A DNA stretch of 64,000 nucleotides from Isoetes taiwanensis (lineage: Eukaryota > Streptophyta > Lycopodiopsida > Isoetales > Isoetaceae). The notes below the pieces were generated by a model. It ran no database searches, was not told where the DNA came from, and saw only the letters and a program-made list of their open reading frames with translations. Both the position numbers and the translations under genes were made by a program. Positions 11,423 through 23,373 of the stretch are shown in pieces. The first letter of the stretch is position 1. Each line of letters starts with the position of its first letter. The DNA is taken from the NCBI GenBank assembly GCA_021234155.1, contig JAJEKV010000099.1:1636297-1700296 (forward strand), written 5' to 3'.

Positions 11423-12283
11423 GGAATAATATGACTAGATTTTTTTAGTTCTGGTGTATTTACCTAACCCTTCTCGGCTAATATAACTCTCGGCTAAGTT
11501 AATCTGCATACATAACCCTGTTGTAGAAAGATCTCAGCTAATATAAGTCTCGATGTAAACCAGTGCTTTTTTTAGCACAATTTCTGTATATTACTGTACT
11601 TATTTGAATGATAAGCTATTTTTGTAAGGTCAGATGATGTTCTACTCGAACTTTTATGTTATACTCCTGAATTCTTTCTGTTTTTCTGCACAGATTTGAC
11701 AACAGGGTTGGAAGAGTCTTTTTTTGAAATTTTTTTAAGGTCTATCAGTCATCTTCAAGGGTTTGCAATGTTTCTTTAGGTTTGTCAATAAATCTGTTAA
11801 CAACACCTCTAAATGTATATCATTCAATTACTAAATGTTGATTCTGTTTACATGTTGGATCTGTGTGAATTAAGTGCAATCAGTGTGATTTCATGTGCAA
11901 GTTGGTTTCAATTCGACCATTTATTCTTACAACTGTTCATAGTTAAACAATGAAGAAAGATGCAGTATTCATAAAGTGACAGTAACAAAAAAAATAAAAT
12001 CTGGACAATGCACATGCTACAGTTTTTTGATCAATGCCAAATGAATAGTGCATTGACCAAAAAAAGCTCAACCATTCAATCTTGAATATAAGCAAATAAT
12101 GCACTCCAACTGCAAACAACAATGACTATTATGGTATTACAATATACTAAGCGAAAACAAGAAAGAATTTTGGAAAGAAACCATTGAATTATGCTACTCA
12201 AATACTAGTTCACATGAGTTTATCTATTTGCATAACAGATGACAACATATTGTACTCAAATATTAACAGTTATCCAGAAGAAC
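11423..12283. other. Spacer between convergent Harbinger genes
   Basis: AT-rich non-coding sequence separates the third ORF (+) from the transposase stop codon (-). It corresponds to spacers of about 500-600 bp in copies A and B and probably holds both 3' ends. Confidence 0.5.
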
Positions 12284-12342
12284 TCAGTCTGCATTTACCA
12301 ATTCCAAATTCTGGAATATAATATGTCGAATTTGATCCCCTT

Positions 12343-12916
12343 TGTTTGGGGTCTGGGTTCGGGAACTCCTGGAAGACAGCCCTCTGTGAGGACCCGTGAA
12401 TCTAACAGGAGAGTCCGGGGGACTATGTCACGCGGGATTTGCAAGAAGAGAACAAGAAGAAGGAAAACGAACAAAAAGAACAATGAGAGGAAAATGATAA
12501 GCTTCCTTGATATCAATGATGAACATACATGAGCTCTCGCAATAGAGAGAAAAATGAAAAGAGACAAGACTTAAAACTCATCTAGAACTCATGTGCGAGC
12601 TCTAGTCATATATATAGTACAATGGCCTTTGGCCCAATATAGACACTCTGACTGATCTCGGTGCCGACTCCTGGAAGGAGGCCTGATTTGCAGGAATGTG
12701 GGCGGTGCCTCTTGAAGTGCCTAGAATCATGCCGACGCCGACGGCGGTGGACGCGTCACTTGTGTTCGCCTCTTGATAGGCTTTGACCGTGTGGTCTGGC
12801 CGCTTGGTCTTCACAGCCTTTGATGGCTGACCCGTGGTCGATTTGTGGATCCTTGAGCTTGACCTGGTCCGTCAGATGGGATGAATAGTCCTGTACTGTG
12901 AGGCACGGGACTAACA
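12343..12916 (-). repeat. 3' LTR of the Gypsy element
   Basis: It starts TG and ends CA, and its whole length matches the LTR at 22799-23373. A TATATATA run lies near 12608. The adjacent polypurine tract, read on the minus strand as GGTGGGGGGAG, abuts its inner edge at 12917-12927 and fixes this as the 3' LTR. Confidence 0.85.
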
Positions 12917-13349
12917 CTCCCCCCACCAAACGACACTCGAGTGAAGAAAAGGAGGAAGTGTTTCGAGGAAGGAAGCCATTCTGCTCGAAAAGTGATCCTC
13001 ACCGAGTGAGGACTCCGCACCATTATGGTAATCTTGGCCAATGAGATCCCGGGCGGTTTGAAGAGCAGGAGGAGTGTTGAGGCCAAGGGCGTGGATCTCG
13101 TGATCAATAAGAAACAGATCGGATCGTGTCTTCAAAGGGCAAAGATGGGCATCCGAAGAAACGAATCGACATTCCATGAGGAGTGTGGTCCGAGGCCAAG
13201 GCAACCGATTAATCGCATTCGATTGCAGAAAAATGGACGCCGCCCATTTAAGGAGCCTGAGTAAGAGGCATTTGAGAGCAGCACAAAAAACCCGCTTGAA
13301 GATGGATCAAGGATCGGGTGAGGTGGTGGCATTCTCAGAAGAAGGTGTC

Positions 13350-15903
13350 AAGACCATGAAGCGCGATCACCGGGCGTTGCCAACCACGCCATTAGCAATA
13401 TAGATCCAATTTGTGGTGGTATCAAGCGTGGCACCCTCCTCCCAATGTGAGCGGGCGAACAAAACGTGGATCCCACTTGGAGATCCGGCCGAGATCCGAG
13501 GTGGAGTCCATCCAAAGATGGCCATCCGTGACCTTTGTCCAAAAGGGGAGGCGCCAATCACAAGTCGGGAACCCGGGCGTGGAGGAACACCTGGGGAAGC
13601 ATAGGGAGAAGGTACCATGCCCGTGGGGGTGGGTTCTTGAGCTTGCTCCCCGAATGCACCGACAAGATCCGAGTCCGAGCTTGACACCAACGATCCCAAA
13701 CAGAGGCAGGAGAGTTGAGAGTTGTGGGAGAGGGCTATCCCATCCCGTGGGGACCGCCTTTGCTATCCAACGAGCACGTAATTGATTATAACCCGCGAGG
13801 TGCTGTGATATAAACTTGTGCATAGGGAAGATCCCTGATGTCTCTGATACTTCCTTATTCATGCTAGCCTTTCCGCTTGCCGAGAGGTAAATGATTGGCA
13901 AGCTCGAGGCATGTACCCCCGATGAAGAGTGTGGGTCCGAGCATGATCAGCAAGATAGGGGTTGTTATCCCGAAGCAACCATTGCACGTTGGGGTCACCC
14001 CGAAAGAGTCTGGCGTGGCCCATCCCCGAAGTTTTCCGTATCACCCGGATAGAAATCATGAAAAATGTAAGCCATGGGCTGAACAACTCAAGGTGATAAA
14101 GTCCGGATCGGCACGGTGTATGAGATCAAAGACCAAAAGGGCACAAAGATAAACCTTTGTCTTCAATGGGAGAGTTCGCCAAACCAAGAAAATCTGCAGT
14201 ATGCTGTGGGGAATATCCATTGAAGTCCATCTCGCCGCATGCCACTTCAAAAAGGAAGAGGTGGCGGCGAGCAACCACATAATCGTGATAGCGAGGAAGG
14301 AACCGGAAGTCGAAAGGCAGTCTTGTAACAATGGTGTTATGGCCGCCAAGTTTTGCTTGAGCCTCATCGCCAGACCGAATAGCTTGCTGCGCAATTTGTT
14401 GTTCAAGGTCACGGATCCGGTTGTCCTTTTCTAGCAAAGAAGTGATTGGTCACGGACCCGTTTCGGTGAAGTGTTGACCAGGAGGAGGATTGCCCCGAGT
14501 ATTGAGACGAAGCACGGCAATCTCCGCGCCATCCGAATCTTCGCTTTCGCGCACCTCTGTAAGCTGATCTTGAAGAGAGGTGAGCCTGAGAGGTCTATGT
14601 AGAAAGTTTGAGCGTGAAGGAGGCAATTTGAGCGCCCCGCTCTGTAAGGTTTTGAACTTGAGTGCTGTAATTGTCACAAAGCTTGGAGTACAAGGCTTCA
14701 AGCTTAGCAATATCTTTGTCCTTGGCACCCAGGAGAGTGTCTTTGGACTTGTTGTGCTCCAATAAATTCTGAATTTCTGATTGGAGCTGGGCCTGTTGAT
14801 CTGCAAGTTGGCTGACCTGATCCTATGCATTTTTGAGATCTGTATGAGCCTGTAAGAGAGCTCCGTGCTTGTCTTGAAGTTTGGCCTCCAAAGTTGCAAC
14901 TTGGGCAAAGGGGCTTTGAAGGTTAGGTGTACCGCGATCGAGGCCTCTAGTGCCATTTGAACCCCGTTCATAAGAGCTTCTTGGGATTCTTGTAACTTTA
15001 GAACAGCAGCTTGAGCATCCTGCTGATAACAGCTGACGAGGGTGTTGTGGTGGTGGAGCCTGCTGTTGCCTGGTTTGTGATGTTTGGGAGATATGGTGTG
15101 AACTGGATGGTGTAGCTGAGGAGGAGACAGTGACATGGGAGTGCGGATTTTGGACATGACCAGGGGAAGAAGGGCGTGAAGTGCCAACTCGGTTAGTCTG
15201 GGGAAGGGACCGCTGAGTGGAATTTTGAGAATTTGGTGGTGTGGGAGGTAAGTAATGACGGATGATGGCTTGAAGGTGGCCTCCCACGTAAAACTTCGAG
15301 AAATGGAAGTGGCAACCCGAAGGCGGTCCACTTCTAGGAGAAGACGATGAGAACAAGAATTGGGGCCAATCAATGTGGTGGTTGGAGTGTGTATAAAAGG
15401 AGCACCATATTATAGAAAGGCTTATTGATATGGGCGTTCTTGATAGAATACCCAAGGAACTTGCGCCTACGTAAACTTAACAAAAGTTTCGCGGAGGCTT
15501 GTCGATATTGGTCAGCGATGCACATTGGCATGATAAGGAGGTGCACCAAACTCGCGGACATCTAGATCCCCGTATGGCGGACCATGATAAACAAGGGGTT
15601 TGTAAGGGAATATGAAATACCCGGAAATCAAATGTTGAGTCAAATAAATGGTGGTGCCATCGAACCATGTGGTGTATCCATGCGCGTCATTAACGATATT
15701 GGCGATGAACCGCTTGGTTATTGGTCGATTTGGAGCGGAAGTTCCATTTGAGAGAATTCGTAAAGCTTTTGTCGTTCAGCGACTTCTCGATTTGGGCCAA
15801 CAAGGGCTTCACGGAAAGTGGGCGTCAAGAAGGATACAGACTCGAAAAGAGCCGGTTCCCTGGGAGCAGTAGCTTGAAGTGTAGAAAATTTTGGGGCGGC
15901 CAT
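13350..15903 (-). pseudogene. Accessory ORF in env position, coiled-coil protein
   Basis: Beginning at the ATG at 15903 (MAAPKFSTLQATAPREP), protein-like frames continue leftwards for about 2.5 kb with several frameshifts. They include a conserved-looking block (RFIANIVNDAHGYTTWFDGT... GPPYGDLDVREFG, about 15720-15510) and a Pro/Ser/Gln-rich segment. Then comes a long heptad-rich coiled coil (about 14910-14600 and 14437-14380, e.g. LLEKDNRIRDLEQQIAQQ). A block rich in aromatic and basic residues (PFDFRFLPRYHDYVVARRHLF) follows. I do not recognise a named domain. The position between integrase and the 3' LTR is where env-like ORFs of some plant Gypsy lineages lie, but I see no clear signal peptide or membrane anchor. 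A palindromic TATATA at about 16400 could serve as its own promoter. Confidence 0.5.
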
Positions 15904-16973
15904 GGTAAAGATTTGCAGAAAAGAACCGGGATTCAAAGGCGGAAGACGAAGGCCAAGAACGGAGGACGAAGGCGCAGAGGGACGCAAAGGTTTAGGGTGC
16001 ACAACTGGAGTCGAAGAGGTATGATGAGGGTGAAACTGGAGCCGTTGATGGTGCCAGGTGTCGAAAGATGCCAAGGAGTGCATTGAGAGGCAAAAATTTG
16101 GCTAAGTCCCCGAAGAACTTAAGGGAGAAACTAGGAACGGTGAGGATGAGACGTGAGAGAAAGATCGGATGTGACAGGTGGCCAAAGGACACATATTAAT
16201 GTTTGACGGGTATGAAAAGAAGCAATGGCATTTAATGCTGGCAACTCGAAGTGGGATATCATTAAAACGAATGTGTCGAGGGTACCCGCTAGATATGCTG
16301 TGGGAGAAAAGATTCTCGCTTTAGAAAGAGCCCTGCATTGCAAACACGTTGGCAAATTTCTGATTGGTCCACATCGACTAGCAGTTCCTCGGGTGGCTAT
16401 ATAAGACGAACCGGGAGTGAAGCGAAGACATCCTATGGTGCCGAAAGCATGGCCGCTATTTGGTTTGAACGAAAAACCGCACTATGCCCACCAACCGTCG
16501 TGAGTGGATCACCGTAAAATGAATTGTTCGGACTCGTATACGCCGCCACAACCGTGGCGCGGCGAATGGATGGTCTGGTGCTCGGGATGGCTGAACATCC
16601 CGACCCTATGACCAACGGGATGGAGGTGGTTCTCGCACCTTGGCCGGGACCCCGAAAGCAGAACCTCTACCACCTCCTCTCAAGATACCTCTGCTCAACC
16701 CGAGTAGAGGGTTTTTCCTCTTAGGTTTTAGTAGATAGGCTCTCGAGCCCGTTTTTTGTATATAGGGTCGTGCCCATAGCGGAAATAGTCGGCTGTGCCC
16801 ACATTTTGTAAAAATTATCCACTTATAATATAATAGGTCACTGTTTAGTCACTATCTGTGGTGTTTGCTTCTTGAATCAGATGTGTTTTGTTGATTTTAT
16901 TTGTCAGTGGTGATGAAATGTTTTGAGGCTTAAAACCATTAACAAAGATGTAGGTAATGGAGTGCCATCTAAC

Positions 16974-17989
16974 TCAGCTTGGAAAACGCTGGTCGAACCT
17001 CTTGAACAATTTGATAAGGGCCAAGCCATCGAAACTTAAGTTTTCCGGAAAATTTTTGTACCTAGAATCATAAAGAAGAACCAAATCGCCTTCTTTGAAT
17101 GTTTTTGTCTTCAAACGTTTGTCATGTAAAGATTTTTGCAAATCGTTGTCCATGAAGAACACTAATATAAGCATCCCGCCGGAGTTCATCCAACTGTTTC
17201 TAATTGATAGACCCTTTCTTTGAGTGCGTGGGTGGATTATGAGCAAGAGCTGCTTGAAAACGGAGTGTTGGAAGGATGTATTCAAACGGCATGAGAGCTT
17301 CCTGACCATAAACCAACTTGAAAGGAGTGTGACCTGTAGCAATTTTGAAACAAGTATTGTAGGCCCAAAGAACAGTAGGAAGTTTTGTTTGCGGCCCCAG
17401 TGCGGAAGCGCCACAAATTTTCTTGAGAATGGTGACCAGAGTTTTGTTGGTGCTTTCTGCCAAACCATTACCTTGAGGATAGTAAGGTGTGCTCTTGTGA
17501 TGATGTATCAGGAGATAATCCGTCAGCTCCTTGATAGTATGATTGATGAAATGGACACCACGATCACCGACCAGCTGGGGCGGGCCTAATCGCGTGATGA
17601 TTTATTGATAAAGGACCCTTGTTGTGCTTGCTGCAGTGTTGTCGGGAAGTGCGCAAGCTTCCGCCCATTTGGTAGCATAGTCAGTGAGAACCAGAATGTA
17701 ACGGGCACGGGTGTGCCGCGCAGGAGGATCTATGGGTCCCACAAAGTCCATTCCCCATTTGTCGGAGAGAAGTGGGCGTGGCGACCCGCGCCAAGGGAAG
17801 TGCGTCACGGGCCGTGGGTCGCCCCCCACCGGGCAAGCATCACACGCGTCTTGGCGTGAGCGTGCGTCTTTGAAGAGCGTGGCAAAAAAAAATACCCAGC
17901 TAGAAGGATTTTTCGTGCCGTGGTGTCACCATGAAAATGACTACCACCTAGCCCTTGATGAGCTTCTAACAATATCCGGAACTTCATGA
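16974..17989 (-). pseudogene. Gypsy integrase region
   Basis: The integrase inserts the cDNA copy into the genome. Visible parts are the DDE core start (KWGMDFVGPIDPP, then YATKWAEACALPDN) and the later YYPQGNGLAESTNKTL block with the catalytic Glu. The tail matches typical Gypsy sequence (FKLVYGQEALMPFE). The upstream zinc-binding part is weak and frames shift at about 17600 and 17470. Only DDE fragments remain, so it cannot function. Confidence 0.75.
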
Positions 17990-18186
17990 GGTAGAACCGG
18001 CGTCGAAGGATGGTATCCTTACCCTTTTTGTAGAGATGCCGGCAACCATGGTGTAGTCACGGACCTCGCGGAGAAATTGATGTCGACGGATTGCCGCTAA
18101 GGTAAGAGAGCGTCGTATCCTCGGTGGAAGGGCACCTGTGAGGAGATACTGCTGAAAATCATGGAACCAATGTGGTGTTGCCGTGA

Positions 18187-19674
18187 CTAAAAAGAGTTGA
18201 GCGTCAGGAAAGGCGTCTGAGACTCCAGTTGAGGGATCATCTGTGTGGATCGTGAAAGATAATCCGGGACCACATGAGATTTGCCGGCCTTGTGAACAAT
18301 TTCAAAAGGGGCAAATTCTTGGAGAAGCAGGACCCAACGAGCTATGCGGCCCTTGGGCGTGGATTTGTTGATCAAATAAAGGAGTGCTTGGTGGTCCACA
18401 AAGAACTTGATTTGATCTGCCCAAAAGGTAGTGACGGAAGCGTTGGACACGTAAAATGAGACCCAAAGCTTCACGCCTGGCAGGGGAATAGTTCGCTCGC
18501 CAGAATTGAGTTTTCTCCGGGCGAAGCGATTTGGTTTGTCGGTGCGATCATATTCTTGAGAAAGAACAGCCCAATAGCAAACGCCGGAGACATCGACATG
18601 AACATGAAAGGGCTTGTCCCATTGAGGAGGAACAAGAACCGGGCCTCGAGTAAGCAAAAGCTTCAACTGTTGAAAGCAAAAGATCCGCTGGGAATTCCAA
18701 GCCAGTGGATTCGTCACCCGTGAGTTTATGAATGGGATCTGCGATGGTCTGCGAGTCCGTGAATGAAGGTGGAGTAATAATTGACCTTACCCAGGAAAGA
18801 GCGTGTCTCCTTGATATTGGCCGGGCTTGAGCCTTGAGCACTAACCGATTTTGGCGAGGATCGGTGGTGATACCGCTTTGACTACGCGGGCCTAACGTAA
18901 CTCCCCGAGGTGACGACAAAATGTGCATTTCTCGGATTGAGACTACTTGGGACTCATCACATTTACGGAAGACGAGTTCCAATTTATCCAAATGGTCAGC
19001 CATGGAATCAGAGGCGCAGAGAAGTCATCTTGAAAAATCAGAAGAAGGATTTTCCTTCATGAAATCATGAAAAGCGAGAGCATGATGCGTTGAAACGCGT
19101 TGATGGAGAGTTTGATAATCCAAAAGGAACCACCTTGTAGGCAAAAAGTGCTTACGGGGTGGTGAAAGTAGTCTTGAGTTGATCAGATTCTTTGATTGAG
19201 ATCCGATTGTAGCCGAAAAACCATCCATGAAGGAGTACATCTCATGTCCAGCCACCTCTTCCGTAACCCGGTCCGTGAAGGGAAGTGGAAAATGATCACG
19301 CCCGGGGCCTGATTGAGTTTTCGGTGAGTCCACACACGCCTTGAGATCTTACCATTGTATTTGAGGGCAATGACGATGGGGCTCACCCATTCGTAATGTT
19401 TGACCTCATAGATCAATCGGCTGACAAGGAGTTTGTCAATTTCGCCTTGACGCGATTCACGTAATTAGGGTTGAGCCCGGTACTATCGTTGCTAAACTGG
19501 TCGTGGCATCGATTTGGTAGGAATTGTGAGTTCCCCTGCTTTTGTTGATTCCCAAGATCTCTCAGAACTCAGCGTAAAATGTGTTTGAATTTTTGAAAGC
19601 TTTTTGACGGCCTCGTTACGATAAGGGCCGGAAGATTTTGCACAGCTGATTGTTTCCCACGCCCACGATCTCAA
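18187..19674 (-). pseudogene. Gypsy reverse transcriptase and RNase H region
   Basis: RT motifs are read in several frames: RLIYEVKHYEWVSPIV, RKLNQA, DHFPLPFTDRV, a catalytic-box variant IFQDDF near 19040, and the connection domain. RNase H follows with HVDVSGVCYWAVLSQ, KFFVDHQALLYLINKS and FEIVHKAGKSHVVPDYLSR. The usual box is VYxDDF, so Gln before DD is unusual. At least four frame changes make the enzyme inactive. Confidence 0.75.
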
Positions 19675-19901
19675 CTTCGTGAGTCTGAATATGAGGTATT
19701 ACTGTCGTGTCGACAATATGAGCAAACGATTGAAGCATGACAGGATGCGTGGCACTCTGCGTGGTGAAAAGAGAGGTTCCGAAGTTTCATCCGCCAGAGG
19801 TTGCTTCATGACAAACGTGTACATCAACAGAGGGGCGGGAGGTTCAAAGATTCGAAAAGTAATCAACACGTTGGATTCTATTGCAAGGAGCCAGGTAAGG
19901 G

Positions 19902-20986
19902 TCAAACAAAGCGACCCTGGTCCCGATCAAGAGTCATTTCTCCCCAAGGATCAGCATATTCGGGGTAGGATGACAGAGGCAGACGCGCAGGTGGAGCCTG
20001 AACTTGATAAATATTCTGAGCTTCTTCAGAATCTGTGTCTGAGAGAGAGGGTTCCGCATGTTCAACAGAAATGATCCTACCTGTTTCCAAGTCCATGATG
20101 GCATTGAGGTGACCATCAGTGATGACTAACTGATCCGTGGCCCAGTAATGGATACTCTTGGCCTGGCGGAGAAAAGGTCTGCCGACCAACATTTCATAGT
20201 CACCTGGATCTTCGCCAGCCTTCCAAACTCCAAATTCCATGGGGAATCGGAGATCACCTATATTGATGTGAAAAAGAGGCGTGACACCTTGAGGTCTGGT
20301 GATATGGCCATTTGCCAATTTGATGTCATATGGGGCACGAAAAAGTTGTTTGATGCCCATTTGTTTGCGGAGTTTATCCGTGATGAGATTGATCAAGGCT
20401 ACCCGCCAATTTGAACATGATTGACTTGTTGATTGCCCACCGTGGCATGGACCGTGGGTGTAGAGGTAGCAACAGCCCCAACTAGAACAGTCGGGAGTGG
20501 TAACTGGTCCTTGAGAGCAGGACAGAGTTTCAAAATGGTTGCCAAGCTTAAAGGAATCTTGATCTTGGCTAGCTCCTCTTGGAGTTCCAGAGGCACATGA
20601 GAAAAAGGATCGGCTGGTTCCACGGGTGCTGGAGTGCGTGGTAATGAAGCAGCAACTTCTTTGAGTAAGTCAACCTCTGCAGCAATATTGGGATATGTCT
20701 GAGAGCGTGGAGGTTGAGATGTGGAAGGTGTATCTTGGCGTTGTTGAGCTCTGGTGGTGGCATGAACATTTGCCAATGTGCGGCCTTCAGCAGCTTGCAT
20801 GAGGTTCAAAATGCTTTGGCGAACTTTTGGCATGACATGTGGCATGAGTTTCTCCAAGTCAGGGGCAAAGTGAACCTTTTTGTCTTCGTCATGAGGAATG
20901 GTGTCGACTGCAAAGGCAGGTTGCGTGCCCTGAGGAATAATGGTTAAGGGGCGGTGGCATACAGTCCGGGCGTGAAACCAAACCAA
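19902..20986 (-). pseudogene. Gypsy protease region
   Basis: Between the gag zinc knuckles and RT lies a segment with the features of a retropepsin-like domain: the LINLITDKLRKQMGI helix after the active-site turn and YEMLVGRPFLRQA near the end. The DSG/DTG motif itself is not found: the frame breaks at about 20400, just where it should be. A Pro-rich linker precedes it. Confidence 0.55.
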
Positions 20987-20989
20987 CCC

Positions 20990-22752
20990 AATTTGATGGC
21001 TGAACTGGAGGATTTAGTGCCTGAAAAATTTCTTCCTGTGCTTGTTGATCCAGCTGAGGTTGATTGGCTGGAGCGGGTTGATAACGTGATTGCTGAGGCG
21101 CTCTTGGTGGCTTCTTAAGAACTGGTCGCGGGCCTTGTTTGCCATTAGCAATCCAGAGTTGGTAAGCCGTGAGGCGGACCGATGTGGTCCGGATTAGTGC
21201 CGTGAAGTCGCACTGAACTTGTGGAAGTTGAGGACATGCCGTGGTGGTGTGACCCCATTCTTGACAGTGATAACACTGAGCTTTAGAAAGATCAAAAGGA
21301 GGACGTGTGTTGGGTCCCCGTTGTTGCTCTTGTTGCTGATAGAGTTGAGTGGGTTGCGCCTGAAGTGGGGGCTGCTGATAGTGTGATTGTTGCTGAGGTG
21401 TTGTTTGTACTTGATAAACAAGTTTGTTGCGGAATGGTGTAGGATGAGTGCGAGTGCATTCTTCCGTGGCATGATTGCACATGTTGCATCTTTTGCAATG
21501 AGGCGGGCCATTGGTGGAGTTGCACTCATTTGCCAAATGGCCTTGGTATTTGCATATATGGCACCAGATTTGACTGCGCTGCGGATTGGCGTGTTGAGGC
21601 GGGACAACCGTCTGTGGAACCATGACAGGTGGAATGAAAGGGAGCTCTTGAAGAGCCACGCCACGGGAGGAGACATTGACTGAGTGATTGACAAGGTCGA
21701 TAGCCTGCTCCAAAGTCTTGGGACGGGTATTGGCCATGAGTCGAATAGCCGGAGGAAGTCCTTGGAGAAACCAGACCAAAACTGGCTCGTGTTGGGTACT
21801 CATTGAGTTCTTGAGCAGAATATGAAGTCGATCCATAAAATCCCCTGGCAGACTCCGTGGGCTCTTGTTGAAGTTCATTGAGTTGCTTGAGATGAAGTTG
21901 ATCATCATCCGTGGTCCCGTAGTGAGACAGAAAAGCAGTTCTCATTTCGGACCAATCTTGTTTCCAGTGGCTTTTGTTGGACATGAGCCATTGATGAGGA
22001 GAGCCACGCAGGGTGGTGGAAAAGATGTGGAATTTCAGTTGAGGTTGCGCATGACCATTTAGGACAGCTAGAGCCTCAAATTCTTCCATGTGGGCCTGAG
22101 CACTTTGGTCTAAGGGTTTGCCTTTCGTGTTGCCAAAGGTGGGATAGGTCAGTTTCAGAGTCTGAAAGGTAGATGTGAAAGTCTTTGGGCTGGACGGAGA
22201 GCAATTATAGTGAGGATATTGAGGTTGAGTTGGAGGTGGCATGGTGCCTGAAGGACCCTGATGAAGGGGTGACTGGGGTTGAGGAAGTGAAGGTGCCGTA
22301 GCATTGGTTTTGAGATCTGTAAGGTTGTAAACAGGAAGTGCAGTGGGAAATGTATGGAAAGGAAATTCCCGGGGTAGGCTTAAAAAGAGACTTGTGGATA
22401 TCCACCCGGGAGATGATGGTTGTGAAGGAAGGGGCGATGGCCCCAAGAGTGATGGTTGTAGGTGTGTTCGGGGTATGAAAGTAAGGGTGAGAAGGTTGAG
22501 CCCGATAGGGCTCCCGACAGTGATGAGGTGATCGAGGCCGTGAGCAATGTTTGCATGCTTGGGGGGGAACAGGGACGAGACAGACACGAGGGGTGGGTGG
22601 GCCGACCGAGCCCTAGACCAGAAGATGGCCTCCCTCAATGTCATAAGCAGATCCATACATGTCGTAACAGCGGTTTCCGACGCCGATGACGCTCCAAGCG
22701 TGATGCCGCGTCGAGAAATGAGTTCTTCCGGCGTGAAGTTTCGGCATGACAT
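20990..22752 (-). pseudogene. Gypsy gag with three CCHC zinc knuckles
   Basis: The frame begins at the ATG at 22752 (MSCRNFTPEELISRRG). A Pro/Thr-rich stretch is followed by a capsid-like region (KLTYPTFGNTKGKPLDQ, FHIFSTTLRGSPHQWL). After a frameshift near 21880 the nucleocapsid part has three CCHC knuckles: CHICKYQGHLANEC, CKRCNMCNHATEEC and CYHCQEWGHTTTAC. These bind RNA during packaging. Three knuckles is more than the usual one or two. Confidence 0.75.
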
Positions 22753-22798
22753 GGCGGCAAAAGAAAGTAGGATTGAATCGGACCGGCAGCGGCGGCGA

Positions 22799-23373
22799 TG
22801 TTTGGGGTCCAGGTTGAGGGAACTCCTGGAAGACCCTCTGTGAGGACCCGTGAATCTAACAGGAGAGTCCGGGGACTATGTCACGGGATTTGCAAGAAGA
22901 GAACAAGAAGAAGGAAAACGAACAAAAGAACAATGAGAGGAAAATGATAAGCTTCCTTGATATCAATGATGAACATACATGAGCTCTCATAATAGAGAAA
23001 AAAATGAAAAGAGACAAGACTCAAAACTCATCTAGAACTCATGTGCGAGCTCTAGTCATATATATAGTACAATGGCCTTTGGCCCAATATAGAAACTCTG
23101 ATTGATCTCGGTGCCGACTCCTGGAAGGAGGCCTGATTTGCAGGAATGTGGGGCGGTGCCTCTTGAAGTGCCTAGAATCATCGACGCCGACCTTGGCCCG
23201 GTGGCGTGCCGTCACTTGTCCGGCGCCTCTTGATAGGCTTTGATTTGCGGGTTCAGCCGCTTGGTCTTCGCCGAGCCTTTGATGGCTGACCCGTGGTCGA
23301 CTGTGGATCCTTGAGCTTGACCTGGTCTGTCGTATGCATGAATAGTCCTGTACCAGGAGGCACGGGACTAACA
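22799..23373 (-). repeat. 5' LTR of the Gypsy element
   Basis: This is the partner of 12343-12916 with the same TG/CA ends. The target duplication CCCTT follows at 23374-23378. The sequence just inside, where a tRNA primer site is expected, does not clearly match the common plant tRNA-Met site. Confidence 0.85.

Larger units (their letters stand above)
12343..23373 (-). mobile_element. Gypsy LTR retrotransposon with extra ORF
   Basis: Two LTRs of about 575 bp begin TGTTTGGGG and end GGACTAACA. The element is flanked by the 5-bp target duplication CCCTT (12338-12342 and 23374-23378). Coding is on the minus strand in the order gag, protease, RT-RNase H, integrase, which is the Gypsy order. A further ORF region of almost 3 kb lies between integrase and the 3' LTR. 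Both LTRs remain similar with small indels, but every coding module has frame breaks, so this copy is inactive. Confidence 0.85.

Noticed and set aside
15648-16086. Plus-strand ORFs of 75-121 codons in the Gypsy element
   Set aside because: They are shadows of the minus-strand accessory ORF, whose frames look more protein-like and lie in the sense orientation of the element.
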